Source: Dugong dugon (lineage: Eukaryota > Chordata > Mammalia > Sirenia > Dugongidae). From it: a DNA stretch of 64,000 bases. Position 1 is the first letter of the stretch; every line of letters begins with the position of its first letter. A program made the position numbers and the translations under genes. Below the pieces are notes generated by a model. That model worked only from the letters and a program-made list of their open reading frames with translations. It ran no database searches and was not told the DNA's origin. Below are positions 11,937 through 23,849 of the stretch, one piece after another. The stretch lies in the NCBI GenBank assembly GCA_030035585.1, contig CM057464.1, positions 76,864,919 to 76,928,918 on the forward strand, given 5' to 3'.

Positions 11937-12142
11937 GAGTCCCTGGGTGGTTTAAACACAATTAAGCACTTGACTACTAACTGAAAGAGTGGAGGTTCGA
12001 ACTCACCCAGAGTTGCCTAGGAAGAAAGTCCTGGCGATCTGCTTCCAAAAGTTCACAGCCTTAAAAACCTTATGGAGTGCAGTTCTACTCTGCAACACAT
12101 GGGGTCACCATGAGACAGAATCGACTCGGCAGCAACTGGAAG
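11937..12142 (+). mobile_element. Afrotherian SINE, long type
   Basis: The head is 'gagtccctgggtggtttaaa'. The long-type middle block ('ctggcgatctgcttccaaaa') is present, and the tail is 'agacagaatcgactcggcag'. An AAG-rich end follows. Confidence 0.92.
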
Positions 12143-13697
12143 AAGAAGAAAGAGAAGAATCATTGTTTTTTCCCTTTCTTTAAGAGACCTGAAAGAAACA
12201 TGTTTAGCCCGCTGTGAGAACCCGTGGATAATAACGCGCTGAGCCCTCAGGGAATCCCACAAGTTCTAGCTGCTTTCAGGAGACCGGAAAGGCTTTGAGG
12301 TGACTAGATAAGACAACAAACATTGACTTGATACTGAATGGACCTGTCCCGAGCAGGTTTGAAATTTGAAAGTAGAGCCTTCCTTAATGTAATGGAGACT
12401 CTGGATATGCCCTTTTCCGTCTTTCTTTCAGCCCTTTGACTCCTTTTTACTACCTGTCTAGATTTATAAAAGATTCTTCTTTTCTGATTTTCGACAGTCA
12501 TTGCCTTTTACTTTCAGAGAAGTAATTTCTCTGCTTTAGATGAGGAAACCACTGAGACTGGTTGGGTCCACCATTTCCTTTAACCATCGTCTGGCCGTTT
12601 ATGTTACTAAGATTTATCAAAGCTTCACAGGATATAGCTTTTCATTCTTTTTGCTTTTTCTCATATTTAGGAAACTGACAAGTGCAATCAGTATCATCAT
12701 CCGGATAATACTGAGTCATCACAATAAAACAGGTAGTGAGTAGCTATCTACGTAATGAAAATTGCTTATCTTTTTTTTTCCCCATGATTATTTGACTAGG
12801 AAGGTAAAGGGTTTTGTATAGTTATATACTTAGAGTACACTCTGCTCATGATTGATATTTTATTTCAGTGTAAAAGATAACTGGAGTTATGAAAAATGAA
12901 ATACTTGATAGCTAAAAAATATTATAGATAATACATAAAGCTCTTTTGATATTTTATGAAAAAACATACCAGAACCATATATGCTAGATTTTTTTAGCCC
13001 CAATCACCAAGATTCTACTCTATATTCTACATAAATATAGTGCTTAGACTGTATTTCTCAATTTTTGTTTCTGTAACATATTATTTATGTAACTTGCAAT
13101 TAAAATATCAGTGATAAAAGGTTTCCTTTACAAAAAAGTAATTTTCTTATAAAACTTTATACAATGTCTTGTTACCCTCAAAATAATTGCATTTAAATTG
13201 AGAGATGTTTAACATTTTTTTTCCCGGAGCTGAAAAATAGAATGTAATGTTATCTAAGCCTGCTATTAGAATATTTTATGCACATCAGATTTTATTATTC
13301 AGTTGTTTTATTCTGCTTGGTTCATGCACACTTTGCTTACCTGAATTTTTTTATCCATTTCTTCTTCCATATATGTATGAAACAGTTTCCTTGGCCAATA
13401 ATGTATAATAATCTCTATGTAATGAAATTTTTAATTAGCTTCTCATATCTGAAGCCACAGCTTCAATTTTCTTGCATTTTAATATGATAATATGTATATT
13501 TCCAAATATAGATGTTTCTGGGAACTTAATGGTTTGATATATGCCTATCTTTTAAATGTATGACTAAAATACAAATAGCTCCCCAACTATTGTGAATTTA
13601 TACTATTGCATACAAATCAAGGACATAAATTTATCAAAGCAAATGTAGACAACTCAGTAATATAAAATGCATAATACAACTGTATATGCAAACTGAT
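12143..13697. other. Unassigned AT-rich DNA
   Basis: No gene or repeat can be named. Short open frames at 12304-12743 and 13278-13487 lack coding character. Confidence 0.5.
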
Positions 13698-14149
13698 GTA
13701 TTGTTGTTTTTAAGTGCTATCAAGTTAGTTCCAACTCGTAGCGACCCTGGGTACAACAGAATGAAACACTGCCTGGACTGCGCCATCCTCAGAATTGTTG
13801 CTCTGGGTGATCCCATTTTTTGCAGCCACTGTGTCAATCCATCTTGTTGAGAGCCTTCCTTTCTTTTGCTGACCTTCCACTTTACCAAGCATGAAGTCCT
13901 TCTCTAGGGACTGGCCCCTCTTGTTAACACGCCCATCCTGGCTTCTAAGGAGCATTCTGGCTGTAGTTCTTCCAAGACAGATTTGTTTGTTCTTATGGCA
14001 GTCCATGGTATAGTCAATATTCTTTCACAACACCGTAATTCAAAGGCAATTCTTCTTCAGTCTTCCTTATTCATCGTCCAGCTTTTGCATGCATATGAGG
14101 GGATTGAAAATACCATGGCTTGTGTCAGGCACACCTTAGTCCTCAAAAC

Positions 14150-15500
14150 GACATCTTTGCTTTCTAACACTTTAAAGAAGTCTTGCAGCCAATTTATTCA
14201 ATGCCATACATTGTCTGATTTCTTGACAGTTGCTTCCATGGATGTTGAACGTGGATGTAAGTAAAATGAAATCCTTGACAACTTCAGTCTTTTCTCCATT
14301 TATCATGATGTTGCTTATTGGTCCAGTTGTGAGAATTTTTGTTTTCTTTATGGTGAGGTGTAATCCATACTGAAGGCTATGTTCTTTGGTCTTCGTCAGT
14401 AAGTGCTTCAAGTCCTCTTCACTTTCAGCAAGCAAGGTTGTGTCATCTGCATATCACAGGTTGTTAATGAGTCTTCCTTCAATCCTGATGCCAAGTTCTT
14501 CTTCATGTAGTCTGTCTTCTCAGCTTACTTGCTCAGCATACAGATTTAACAAATATGGTGAAAGGATACAACCCTGACACATACATTTCCTGACTTTAAA
14601 CCATTCAGTATCCCCTTGTTCTGGTCTTACAACTGCCTTTTGATCTTTGTACAGATTCTGCCTGAACACAATTAAGTCTTCTGGAATTCCCATTCTTTTC
14701 AATATTATCCATAATTTGTTATGATCTACACAGCTGAATGCCTTTGCATAGTCAAAAAAATGCAGGTAAACATCTTTATGGTATTCTCTGCTTTCAGCTA
14801 AGATCCATCTGACATCAGCAATGATATCCCTTGTTCCGCGTTCTCTTCTGAATCTGGCTTGAATTTCTGGCAGTTCCCTGTCGCTTTTGAATGATCTTCA
14901 GCAAAATTTTACTTGTGTGTGATATTAATGATATTGTTTGATAATTTCCACATTCTGTTGGACAACCTTTCTTTGGAATGGACACAAATATGGATGTCTA
15001 CCAGTCGGTTGGCCAAGTAGCTGTCTTCCAAATTTCTTGGCATAGACAAGTGACTGCTTCCAGTGTTGCACCCGTTTGTTGAAACATCTCAGTTGGTACT
15101 TCATCAGCTCCTGGAGCCTTGTTTTTCATCAATGCCTTCAGTGCAGCTTGGACTTCTTCCTTCAATATCATTGGTTCTCGATTATATGCTACCTCCTGAA
15201 ATGGCTGAACACTGACTTTTTGGTACAGTGACTCTGTGTATTCCTTCCATCTTCTTTTGATGCTTCTTGCATTTGTTCAATATTTTGCCCATAGAATCCT
15301 TCAATATGGCAACTGGAGGCTTGAATTTTTTCTTCAGTTCTTTCAGCTTGAGAAATGCTGAGCGTGTTCTTCCCTTTTGGTTTTCAAACTCCAGGTCTTT
15401 GGACAGTTCACTATAATACTTTACTTTGCCTTCTCGAACTCCCTTTGAAATCTTCTGTTCGGCTCTTTTATTTCATCATTTTTTCCATTTGCTTTAGCTA
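14150..15500 (-). pseudogene. RTE reverse transcriptase remnant
   Basis: Short frames at 14520-14702 and 14172-14435 together resemble the middle and end of the RTE RT: a 'CQGCILSPYLLNLYAEQ' stretch and then an 'AESEEDLKHLL' stretch. The same two stretches recur in the copies at 26008-26888 and 53436-55163, which confirms the family. The segment is broken by stops between the frames; no protein of useful length is left. Confidence 0.85.
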
Positions 15501-16130
15501 CTCTGTTCAAGAGCAAGTTTCAGAGTCTCTTCTGACATTCACTTTGGTCTTTTCTTTCTTTCCTGTCTTTTTAACAACCTTTGCTTTCTTCATGAATGAT
15601 ATCTTTGGCATCATCCTACAGCTCATCTGGTCTTTGGTCATTAGTGTTCAACGCATCAAATCTATTGCTGAGATGGTCTCAGGGACTTGTTATACTTTTC
15701 TTCAGCTTCACCTTAAACTTGCATATGACAATTGATGGTCTGTTCCACAGTCAGCCCTTGGCCTTGTTCTGACTGATGATATTGAGCTTCTCCATTGTCT
15801 CTTTCCACAGATGTAGTTGATTTGATTCCTGTGTGTTCATTCTGGTGAGGTCCACACATATAGGTACTGTTTATGTTGTTGAAAAGGTATTTCAATGAAT
15901 AGGTTGATGGTCTTGCAAAATTCTATCAAGTGATCTCCGCTGTCCTTTCTACTACCAAGGCCATGTTGTCTGACTACCAATCCTTCTTTACTGTTTCCAG
16001 CTTTTGCACTCTTATCACCAGAAATTATCAATACATCTTGATTGCATGTTTGATCAATTTCAGACTGCAGAAGTTGGTAAAAATCTTCAATTTCTTCATC
16101 TTTGGCATTAGTGGTTGAATAATAGCCATG

Positions 16131-16659
16131 TGTGATGGTTAAAGTATGAGTCAAATTGGCTGGGCCATGATTCTCAGTGATTTGGAAGTTATGATGTAGT
16201 TTGACAGCTATGTAATAATGTAATCACCTTCATAATGAGATCTGATGTAATCACTTCCATGATGAGATCTGCTATGAGCAGCCAGTCAGTTGAAAGGGAG
16301 TTTCCTTGTGGGTGTGGCCTGCATCCAATACATGTGGACTTCCTGGCAAAGCTCTCTGGCTTTTGCTCACTCTGGATCCTGCAGCTGGCTCTTATTCTTC
16401 TGACCTCATTTCTTGAGACTTGAGCTAGCAGCTTATCTGCTGATCTTGGAATGTATCATCCTGCACAGACTGTGAGCCAGAGGCCTGCTGTCTGACTTTC
16501 TAACCTGTCAGTCTTGGGTTTGCCAACACCTGCAGGTATGTGAGTCAGGAGAAGTCCCCAGCCTGACCCACTGACTGGGGACTTTCCAGCCTCTACAACC
16601 ACATGAGCCATTTCCATGACATAAATCTCTCTTTCTCTGTCTCTGTCTCTGTCTCTCTG

Positions 16660-16690
<31 letters not shown>

Positions 16691-16750
16691 ATATATATAT
16701 ACATACATGCTTCACTGGTTTTGCTGCTCTAGAGAACCCAGCCTAAGACA
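16131..16750 (+). mobile_element. ERVL-type solo LTR (MLT2-like) inserted in the RTE
   Basis: It starts TGTGATGGTTAA and ends 'cccagcctaagaca', with the ERVL LTR word order between: 'gagtcaaattggctgggcc', 'ccaatacatgtggac', an 'acatgagccatttcc' phrase, a TC/TA microsatellite after the poly(A)-signal region, and 'ctctagagaaccc'. RTE sequence continues on both sides, so the LTR inserted into the RTE. The 5-bp flanks (ccatg and tgatg) match only partly. The same LTR family forms the outer shell at 52408-55403. Confidence 0.85.
16626..16705. repeat. TC/TA microsatellite inside the LTR
   Basis: A run of tctctgtctc units passes into TA repeats and then 'tacatacatg'. It lies at the same place as a TC/TA run in the related LTR at 53375-53425, so it is a family trait. 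The arginine/glutamate-rich open frames across it are artefacts. Confidence 0.9.
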
Positions 16751-17689
16751 TGATGTTAACAGCTCTTCCCCGTAGGCTTGTGGATATTATCATATCACTG
16801 ACAGTGTTGAACTTCAGGATAGATCTTGAAATGTTCTTTTTAATGATGATTGTGATGCTGTTCCTCTTTAATGTGCCATTCCTGGCATAGTAGACTATAT
16901 GATTGTCCAGTTCAAAATGGCCAATACCAGTCCATATCAGCTCATTAATGCCTAGGATATCTATCTTCAAGCATTCTGTTTCATTTTTGACAACTTGCAG
17001 TTTTCCTAGATTCATACTTCATACATTCCATGTTCTGATTATTAACAAATGTCTGCGGCTGTTTCTTCTTATTTTGAGTTGTCCCACATCAGCAAATGTG
17101 AAGGTCCCAAAACCTATACTCCATCCACATCATTAAGGTTGACTCCACTTTGAGGAGGCAGCTCTTCCCCAGTCATATTTTGAGTGCGTTCCATCCTGAG
17201 GGAATCATCTTCCAGCACTATATCAAACAATGTTCTGCTATCTGTAAGGTTTTCACTGGCCAATTTTTTTAGAAGTTTATCTTCAGGTCCTTCTTCCTAC
17301 TCTGTCTTAGTCTGGAAGCTCTGCTGAAACCTGTCCACCATGGGTGTCCTTGTTGGTATTTGAGATATGAGTGACATAACCTTCAGCATCACAGCAACAC
17401 ACAAGACACCACAGTAAGACAAACTGAGATGGGTGGTGGAGGTATGAAAATTAAAATGTCCGGGTTAATATATGTGCATTGTCAGAAACCATGTACTGTA
17501 TAGTAATTTTATCTGAGACATGAGACTTACCTGACTCATTTTTACTTTCTCACCCTGACCCTTTATTAAGCAAATAAACTTCGTTGATATACATAATAAC
17601 TCACTGAGAGAAAGTGTAAGGGTACTAATAGTCTACCTCTTTGTGACTTATTGCAAATTACTTAAATTCTCTTACCCTACTTGTGTGTC

Positions 17690-17905
17690 CAATCTCTATA
17701 TCACTCTCTCCTGGAAGACCTGCCTTATCCCCCTTAATAGGAGTTGCTTCTTATTTTCTCTTTATTTCCACAGTTCCATGTCTTTTCCATAGCACATGCC
17801 GCCATTTCCTCCTGGTAACGAAGTTTAAGTATACTTGTATCACTAGATTATAAATTCTTCTGGTCAGGGACCAGGTCTTTTCCTTTTGTGTCCTTCAAGA
17901 TATTT
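17690..17905 (+). mobile_element. L2 LINE 3' fragment
   Basis: The order 'tcctggaagacctgccttat', 'ttccatagcacatgccgcc', 'agattataaattcttctggt' and 'cagggaccaggtctttt' follows the L2 3'UTR. Between the RTE and this fragment (17446-17689) nothing is recognisable. Confidence 0.7.
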
Positions 17906-18462
17906 TAGATGAAATGCTTAATTACAAAATGATAAGTCTGAAACTGTGAAAGACCTGGAATGTCACCCTACTTGCAAGTTAGCAGATTAGCATGCCACAG
18001 CTTTATACATATTAACAGAAACACAAGACCTCTAGATCAGAGAACAGAACTTTTACTCACAGAGCACCATGCATCACCCTCCATGTCCCAGTTCCCTGTG
18101 GGCAACGTGGTGAGGACCAGCTGTACCTGTGAATGCAGGGGTTTCCACTATAGGACAGGAAGCCTGAACCATGAAACTCAGAGCTTACGTAGGGGGGATG
18201 GCAGGTCTGACCACCTCTCTTCCAGAGGGACAAAATGAACCTGTGCTCTGAAATGTAAACAAATAAACTATGGAGTGGATGGGAAGCAGTCTGCGGCACT
18301 GCCCTGGGATGTTAGATATTATCTCTGTATCTCTCTGGAGAGCTCTATCTTAGGGTTGCTATTTAATCATTCTTTTACCCAGGTGTCAATGCTCTTTGCT
18401 CAGAAAGCCTGATCACACAAACTTATAAATATTCATGGACACTGTCTCTCAACAGTTATAGA
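17906..18462. other. Unassigned DNA
   Basis: I see no gene or named repeat. A frame at 17960-18238 with no similarity I know is not supported. Confidence 0.5.
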
Positions 18463-19080
18463 TAGGGTGACATTTAATTTATTGTCCAAACCGGGACACT
18501 TTTGAGGGTAAAAAGGGAGCCATTAAAATGTTTGCCAGATCAATATCATGAAAGACAAAGAAAGACTGAGAAAATGTTCTAGATTAAAGAAAACGAAAGA
18601 GACATGTCACCTAAATTCAATGTGCGATCTGGATCTGAGCCTCAGTCTGAAAGAACAAAAACAAAAAACAGTGCAATAACTGTTATGATTTGGACAATCA
18701 GAAAAATATAAGTATGTACTATTTATTAGATAATATTATTATAGCAAGGTTCAATTTCTTGAATTTGATAATTTTACTGAGGTTGTGTAAGAAAATGTTC
18801 TTGGGATACACATGCGGAAGTGTTAAGGTTGAAGAGTCATGATGTCTACAACTTATCCTCGAATGGTTCAGAAAGAAAATATGTGTGTGTGTTTGTGTGT
18901 GTGTGTGTGTGAGTGAGTGAAGGGGGGGGAACAAATGTGTGACTGAACTGGAGTATATGCAACTTTTCTGAAGATTTAAATTTGTTCAAAATTATAAAAA
19001 ATGAAAAAAAAATTACAATGGCAAAACAGAAGTGAACTAGGAATGTGCCAGGCAAACCAGGACATAAGTTACCCTATTTA
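18463..19080. mobile_element. Degenerate DNA transposon with inverted ends
   Basis: The left end reads 'atagggtgacatttaattta' then 'ttgtccaaaccgggacactt'. The right end reads 'caggcaaaccaggacataag' then 'ttaccctattta'. These are approximate inverted ends of the 'taggtnacc ... ggtnaccta' type found in old hAT-type (MER45-like) elements. The interior is AT-rich and contains a TG microsatellite. There is no transposase frame. The family name is uncertain. Confidence 0.5.
18881..18920. repeat. TG microsatellite
   Basis: A run of about 17 TG units, interrupted by one TTTG, then GAGTGAGTGA and a G run. The open frames over it are artefacts of the repeat. Confidence 0.95.
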
Positions 19081-19344
19081 TAAAGCATCTACTGTGTTCG
19101 AAATACTGTAGTATGTTCTGGAGATGCAAAGATTTTTTTTTTTCTTTTAAGGCATTTGTCCCATAGAGGAAAAAACAGGATAGGTTAGCAAAGAAGTATA
19201 ATTCAGTGTGAAACTGTGAGATGTAGAGAAATTACTTTTGTATTCCTGTAAAGGTGAGGCTTTCTGAACAATTTTGGTAAAACTGGAGACCTGAGTTTAA
19301 ACAGCAAGTTATGGAAAGGAATTTACATCAGGCTACGTCGTGAG

Positions 19345-19545
19345 GAGTCCTAGGTGGTAAAACCAAATGGTTAAGGGCTGGACTACCAGCCAAAACGTTG
19401 GCAATCTGAACCTGCCCAGAGGCACCCTTGGAAGATTGACCTGGCAATCTGCTTCCAAAAGGTCACAGCCTTGAAAACCCTATGGAGCAGTTCTGCTCTG
19501 CACACAGACTCAGAATGACACCATGGCAACTAACAACAACAATAA
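19345..19545 (+). mobile_element. Afrotherian SINE, long type
   Basis: It has the head 'gagtcctaggtggtaaaacc', the long-type block 'tggcaatctgcttccaaaag', and the tail 'catggcaactaacaacaaca'. The tail ending in an ACA-repeat resembles the RTE end itself more than most copies do. Confidence 0.9.
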
Positions 19546-19548
19546 CAG

Positions 19549-20285
19549 GTACTGAGAATTCCAGACAGATTTACCTATCCTTGGGGTATGTGTTTACCTC
19601 CCAAGGGCAAATAAGGTCTGGACTTTGCAGTCATATCTGGCTTGTAAAGCTGGATATACTGAGTTTATCTGGCAGGAGGAGATATTTATTTACATACCAA
19701 AACATTAGGGTTAAAAATGAGAATCCCTTCTACTACTAAGTTTTCAAGGAGATTCTCTCAGGAGGAGCATGTTCATATAAGCAGAGGAAATTCATTTTCC
19801 ACAGTTCAGTTTCTTGCCTATAACACAGGCTCCATTTGTATGTGTAGGACATCTGATCTGGCTTTCATCATGTAGTTCCAGAGGTAAGAATTGTGGCCAT
19901 GGAGCTGGCACTATTTACTGAAATCTGTTTCTGACTGAGGAAACATCCTATATGCATTTGGGGCAAAATTAATAAAGATGAATATTAAAAAACCAACAGA
20001 AATACACTAGAAGTTCTAGAAAATAAAAGATGTGAGTGTTGCATGAATACAGAGAAAAGAGCTACTACCCTACTCTAGGATTTGATCTAGATCTTAAAGA
20101 CTTAGAGCTCAGCAGAGAAGGAAAAGGGCACCCTTAACAGTTTTCAGTAAATATGCATTTGAATTTGAATGTGTGGCATATTTCACGTTTTTAATCTATG
20201 AAGTTGATTAGTACCTGCTCTTGTCTCTCTTCATCTTGAAGGATTGAGTAGAGTTACCTAACAGTCGATGCTAGAGAGCAGACAT
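19549..20285. other. Unassigned DNA
   Basis: No gene or named repeat is visible. Confidence 0.5.
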
Positions 20286-20548
20286 ACAGGGAGGCAGCAT
20301 ATATAGAAGACTATTCAGGGGCATTCAGAGCCTGTGGGACCTGAGTTTGAATCTCACCTGTGAGAACTTGAACCAATCAGTTAATTCATCTCTGAGCATA
20401 AGTATCAATATTAAAAAAAAAAAAAAGGAATATTAATGCTTACCTCGAAGGGTAGTTGCAAGAATTAAATGAAATAACCTATGTTAAATCCTTAATGCAG
20501 CACTTAGAAGTACTTGGTGCTCAGTGAGTATTTGTTCTCTTTCCTTCC
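20286..20548 (+). mobile_element. MIR SINE (ancient), with A-run
   Basis: The MIR order is visible: 'gagcctgtgggacctgagtt', 'tgaatctcacctgtgagaac', 'caatcagttaattcatctct', 'agggtagttgcaagaattaa', 'atgaaataacctatgt' and 'gtgctcagtgagtatttgtt'. A 14-A run interrupts it near 20413-20426. Confidence 0.85.
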
Positions 20549-20871
20549 TTGTAGTTCTTCCTGTTATCACATTGTAAAAAGCCATCACATTATAGGAAGA
20601 AAGACATTGAATAAATGGAGGAAATTATTTCTTCTATTTACTTGTCTCTGCAAATATTTTATTCTTAAAATGGGGCTTTATACAAATTAATCTTATGTTG
20701 GGAATGACTACGCATTGCTAACATGCAAAGAATAACTCTGCTTGAGTGGAGGTCATTAGACTCTAGAGCAATCTTAAAGGAACCACAAGACTTGGCAGTG
20801 TATTTTATCAGTTACCAACATTCAGGATTGGAAATAATACGTGTGTATTAGCCACATTCTAAACTGTCTTT

Positions 20872-21058
20872 AGGTCCCTGGGTACTACAAACAGTAACTG
20901 AAAGGTTCGCAGGCCAAACTCACCCAAAGGAGCCTAGGAAGAAATACCTGGTGATCTGCTTCTAAAAGGTCACAGCCATGAAAACACTAAAGAGCACAGT
21001 TCTACTCTGAAACACATGGGGTTGCCATTAGTCAGAATCGACAGCAACTGATTCGGTT
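20872..21058 (+). mobile_element. Afrotherian SINE, long type, degenerate
   Basis: It holds 'aggtccctgggtactacaaa', the long-type block 'ctggtgatctgcttctaaaa', and 'agtcagaatcgacagcaact'. A deletion removes part of the tRNA-like head. Confidence 0.88.
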
Positions 21059-22357
21059 GGCCATAATTAAATTAATTGGAGAGAAAATTCCATTTCACTT
21101 TTCTTCATTCATTCTATAATTAGTATACTTCAATAAAAATCTTTAACTGTTACACTGGAACCTTTTTCTTAGAAATTTCTATAGTGTACAATCTGTAAAA
21201 CGTGAATTTCTGCAGCCATTTGCTTTGAAAAGTTTTTTTTGCTGCCAGGATGATCATAATCTTCTTAGCAAAAGCAGAGTATTGTGTGAAACTGAGGCCC
21301 TCTCAGAGGAGTGCAAAACTCAGGCATCCCATATTTCCCAAGCTACGCACTCCTGGGCTTTCAGAGAGAATTTATTCGAATCATGTTTCATTTGTGGTAA
21401 TAGGAGCTGAAAGTCATTCATAATCTGCTGATTACATGGGCTGATCTTTGTTCCTTCTCCCATCACTGCTGAGAGTGTGACATCCATGGACAGAAATATT
21501 CCCACGGACATAACAGAGTGTTATGTGCACATTTTGATGGGACAATAGAAGGAAGACTGCCAAAGGCACTGTTAGAACCATTGTAAAAAATTTCTTTATC
21601 TAAGACCAGGTTAAACAAAAATACATACTTTTGCAAGTGTGGCAAGACTAGACTATTCATTGATTTTTCTCTAGGCTGTTAATTCAAAGTTTTCTGATGT
21701 AGTGAAACAGCCTAATTTTCCATAAATAGACTGCATTAGCTGGATTAGCCAGCACCTCCTAATTCTATTGGACATCATATGCCAACCAAATGGAGCTTTA
21801 TACGTGGTGCTTGAATTGCCCTGAATGCCAAAACTATTTGAAGGAATGTCCAGTTCACTTCCAGAGCAGAAGAACAACAGGTTAATTTAACATTAAGAAT
21901 ACTAGTCAATCATCATCAGCCTAATCACCCCAAGCTATTTTGCTTTTATTCTCTCTTTGTCACTGTCTTCTTGCCAGGACTCTGTCATTCAATTGCAATT
22001 TAAATTAAATAAGGGGGGAGGGGACTGAAATGTTTTGAATTAAATAGTCTTTCCAGCAAACCTGGATCTTCCTACTATGATAGAGCCAAGAAATCTGTCT
22101 GTCCTTCTGTTGTGCCAAGTAACAGAATTATTACTCTGCTATGTAAATCACTTGACAGAAAGATCCTTAAATATCTAGAACCAAAGATTTTCCACTGTGA
22201 ATCCTTCCCTTAAAACATACATGCCAGAATTCTCTTCCTCTAATTTCTCCTACACTTATCTTCCTTCCTTGATAGCTACTTTAAAAGATTTTCTCCTAGA
22301 GGAATTTTTCTGTTCCAGTATATCAGGAAGTTTTGAATCTTTGTTGTGACCAGCATA
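21059..22357. other. Unassigned DNA
   Basis: Nothing recognisable. Small minus-strand frames at 21320-21877 are not supported by any family resemblance. Confidence 0.5.
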
Positions 22358-22530
22358 AAAAAAAAACCAAACCCGTTGCCGACGAGTCAATTCCGACTCA
22401 TAGCCCCTACAGGATAGAGTATAACTACCCCGTAGGGTTTCCAAGGAGCACCTGGTGGAGTCTAACTTTCGACCTTTTTTGTTTTTTTGGTTAGAAGCTG
22501 TAGCTTTTAATCACTACACCACCTCTAGTT
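22358..22530 (-). mobile_element. Afrotherian SINE, short type
   Basis: It begins 'accaaacccgttgccgacga' and ends with the reversed head 'aatcactacaccacc'. A T-rich insertion sits in the middle, near 22477-22490. Confidence 0.92.
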
Positions 22531-22539
22531 AATTTCTAT

Positions 22540-22990
22540 CTTTATGATATTTATATATTCATGCAATAAATACTGAGGATCTCCTATGTGGTTAGCCCGG
22601 TCTCTGTCCTCAAGGGGGTAGACTAGTGAAAGAGACAAAGAAGTAAACACTTACTGTGCATTACGTGCTATGGTTGAGGTAAGAAAACACACGGAATGGG
22701 CATCTAATTCAATCTCTCTTGACGGAGTCAGGGAGGACTTTCTGGAGGAGGTGGTACCTCAGTTGGTATCTGAAGGATGAGCAAAGTTAATCTAGGTAGA
22801 GGTGACAAGAGTGTTCCAAACAAAGGGAACAGAATGTACTAAAAATAGAAGGAAAGCATGGCAATTTGGGGGACAGGAGGATTCTGGGTAAGAGAGGGAA
22901 AGGGGGTGAAAAAAATGAAACTGGAGAAATCAGCTGGGTGGTTGGGTCAAGGAGTTTTGACTCCATTTCGTTTAGAAGCCTGCTGCCTGG
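22540..22990 (+). mobile_element. L2 LINE 3' portion
   Basis: It starts with 'atgcaataaatactgaggat' followed by 'cctatgtggttagcccggtc', then 'agacaaagaagtaaacactt', 'cagggaggactttctggagg', 'aggtggtacctcagttgg' and 'gagtgttccaaacaaaggga'. This order is that of a common mammalian L2 3' block. Confidence 0.75.
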
Positions 22991-23667
22991 TATTAAGTGT
23001 ATAAACGTGTCTTGACCAACACCTTGAAAGTCATAAAAAATAATTAACATTGCAGTAGTACTTGGGCTAAGTTGAGCTAGTTAACTCAGAAGCTAGTAAA
23101 CTGCTTCCTTCTTAGAGTTTTCAAGTAATTATCTTAGTAAATTATATACATACTACTAACTTATTACTCATATCTGAGCCAATGATGAATTTCAACTAGT
23201 CATTTTTATTTTCCAACAATTTTTACATTGTTGGAAGTTTATGGTGATTTAAGGTTCAAGATGGTATAATGAATCATCTTTTTTATAATAGCAGTCTATT
23301 TTTTAAGTTTTCTGATACAAATTAATATAGCTGATACTATATGCCAGGATATACAGAAAGCACATATGATAAATAGGTTCTATCATATTATTTTTCTTCC
23401 TAGAAAAACTGTTTAGCTTGATTTTATAAAATGAAAACGTTATGTAAGGCTTTTGAATAGCTGGACAGGATTTTTCTTCACTTAGTCTTGCATGCGTGCA
23501 CACTTAATCAGATCGTTCTATAGTAGTTTACATGAATTTGCATAGGCAATTGATGTATCATTGCTTGTACACCTTATATGTCCCTAATTATAATGACTGT
23601 TCTCCTATTACCAAGCATCTTAAAGAAATCCATATTATGAATTAAATAAGCCCTCCTATTGTGCAAT
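22991..23667. other. Unassigned AT-rich DNA
   Basis: No gene or named repeat is visible. Confidence 0.5.
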
Positions 23668-23839
23668 ATGAATCCCTGGTGGTGTAGTGGTTAAGTGATA
23701 CGGCTGCTAACCAAAGGCTTGGCAGTTCAAATCCACCAGCCGTTCCTTGGAAACCATATGGGCCTGTTCTACTGTGTTCTGCAGGGTCGCTGTGGGTCAA
23801 AATCGACTTGACGGCAACGGGTTCGGTTTGGTTTGGTTT
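23668..23839 (+). mobile_element. Afrotherian SINE, short type, well preserved
   Basis: It has the full order from 'atgaatccctggtggtgtag' through 'ggcagttcaaatccaccagc' to 'gacggcaacgggttcggttt'. A 10-bp duplication with one mismatch, attgtgcaat (23658-23667) and attgtggaat (23840-23849), flanks it. Confidence 0.95.
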
Positions 23840-23849
23840 ATTGTGGAAT

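Larger units (their letters stand above)
13698..17445 (-). mobile_element. Nearly full-length RTE-type LINE, split by an LTR
   Basis: Reading the minus strand from 17445 to 13698 gives an endonuclease-like part (17445-16751 and 16130-15700), then a reverse transcriptase part (about 15500-14150). The protein text around 14172-14435 and 14520-14702 is clearly the RTE-clade RT. The 3' end (13698-13800) carries the tail shared with the SINEs. Without the inserted LTR (16131-16750) the element is about 3.1 kb, close to the usual RTE length. Frameshifts and stops are frequent, so it is dead. In this host lineage it would be the RTE1-type element that supplies enzyme to the SINE (inference). Confidence 0.9.

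Noticed and set aside
16456-16708. Arginine/glutamate-rich ORFs on the minus strand
   Set aside because: They are translations of a TC microsatellite within an LTR.
18719-19055. ORFs with threonine-histidine repeats
   Set aside because: They arise from the TG microsatellite at 18881-18920.
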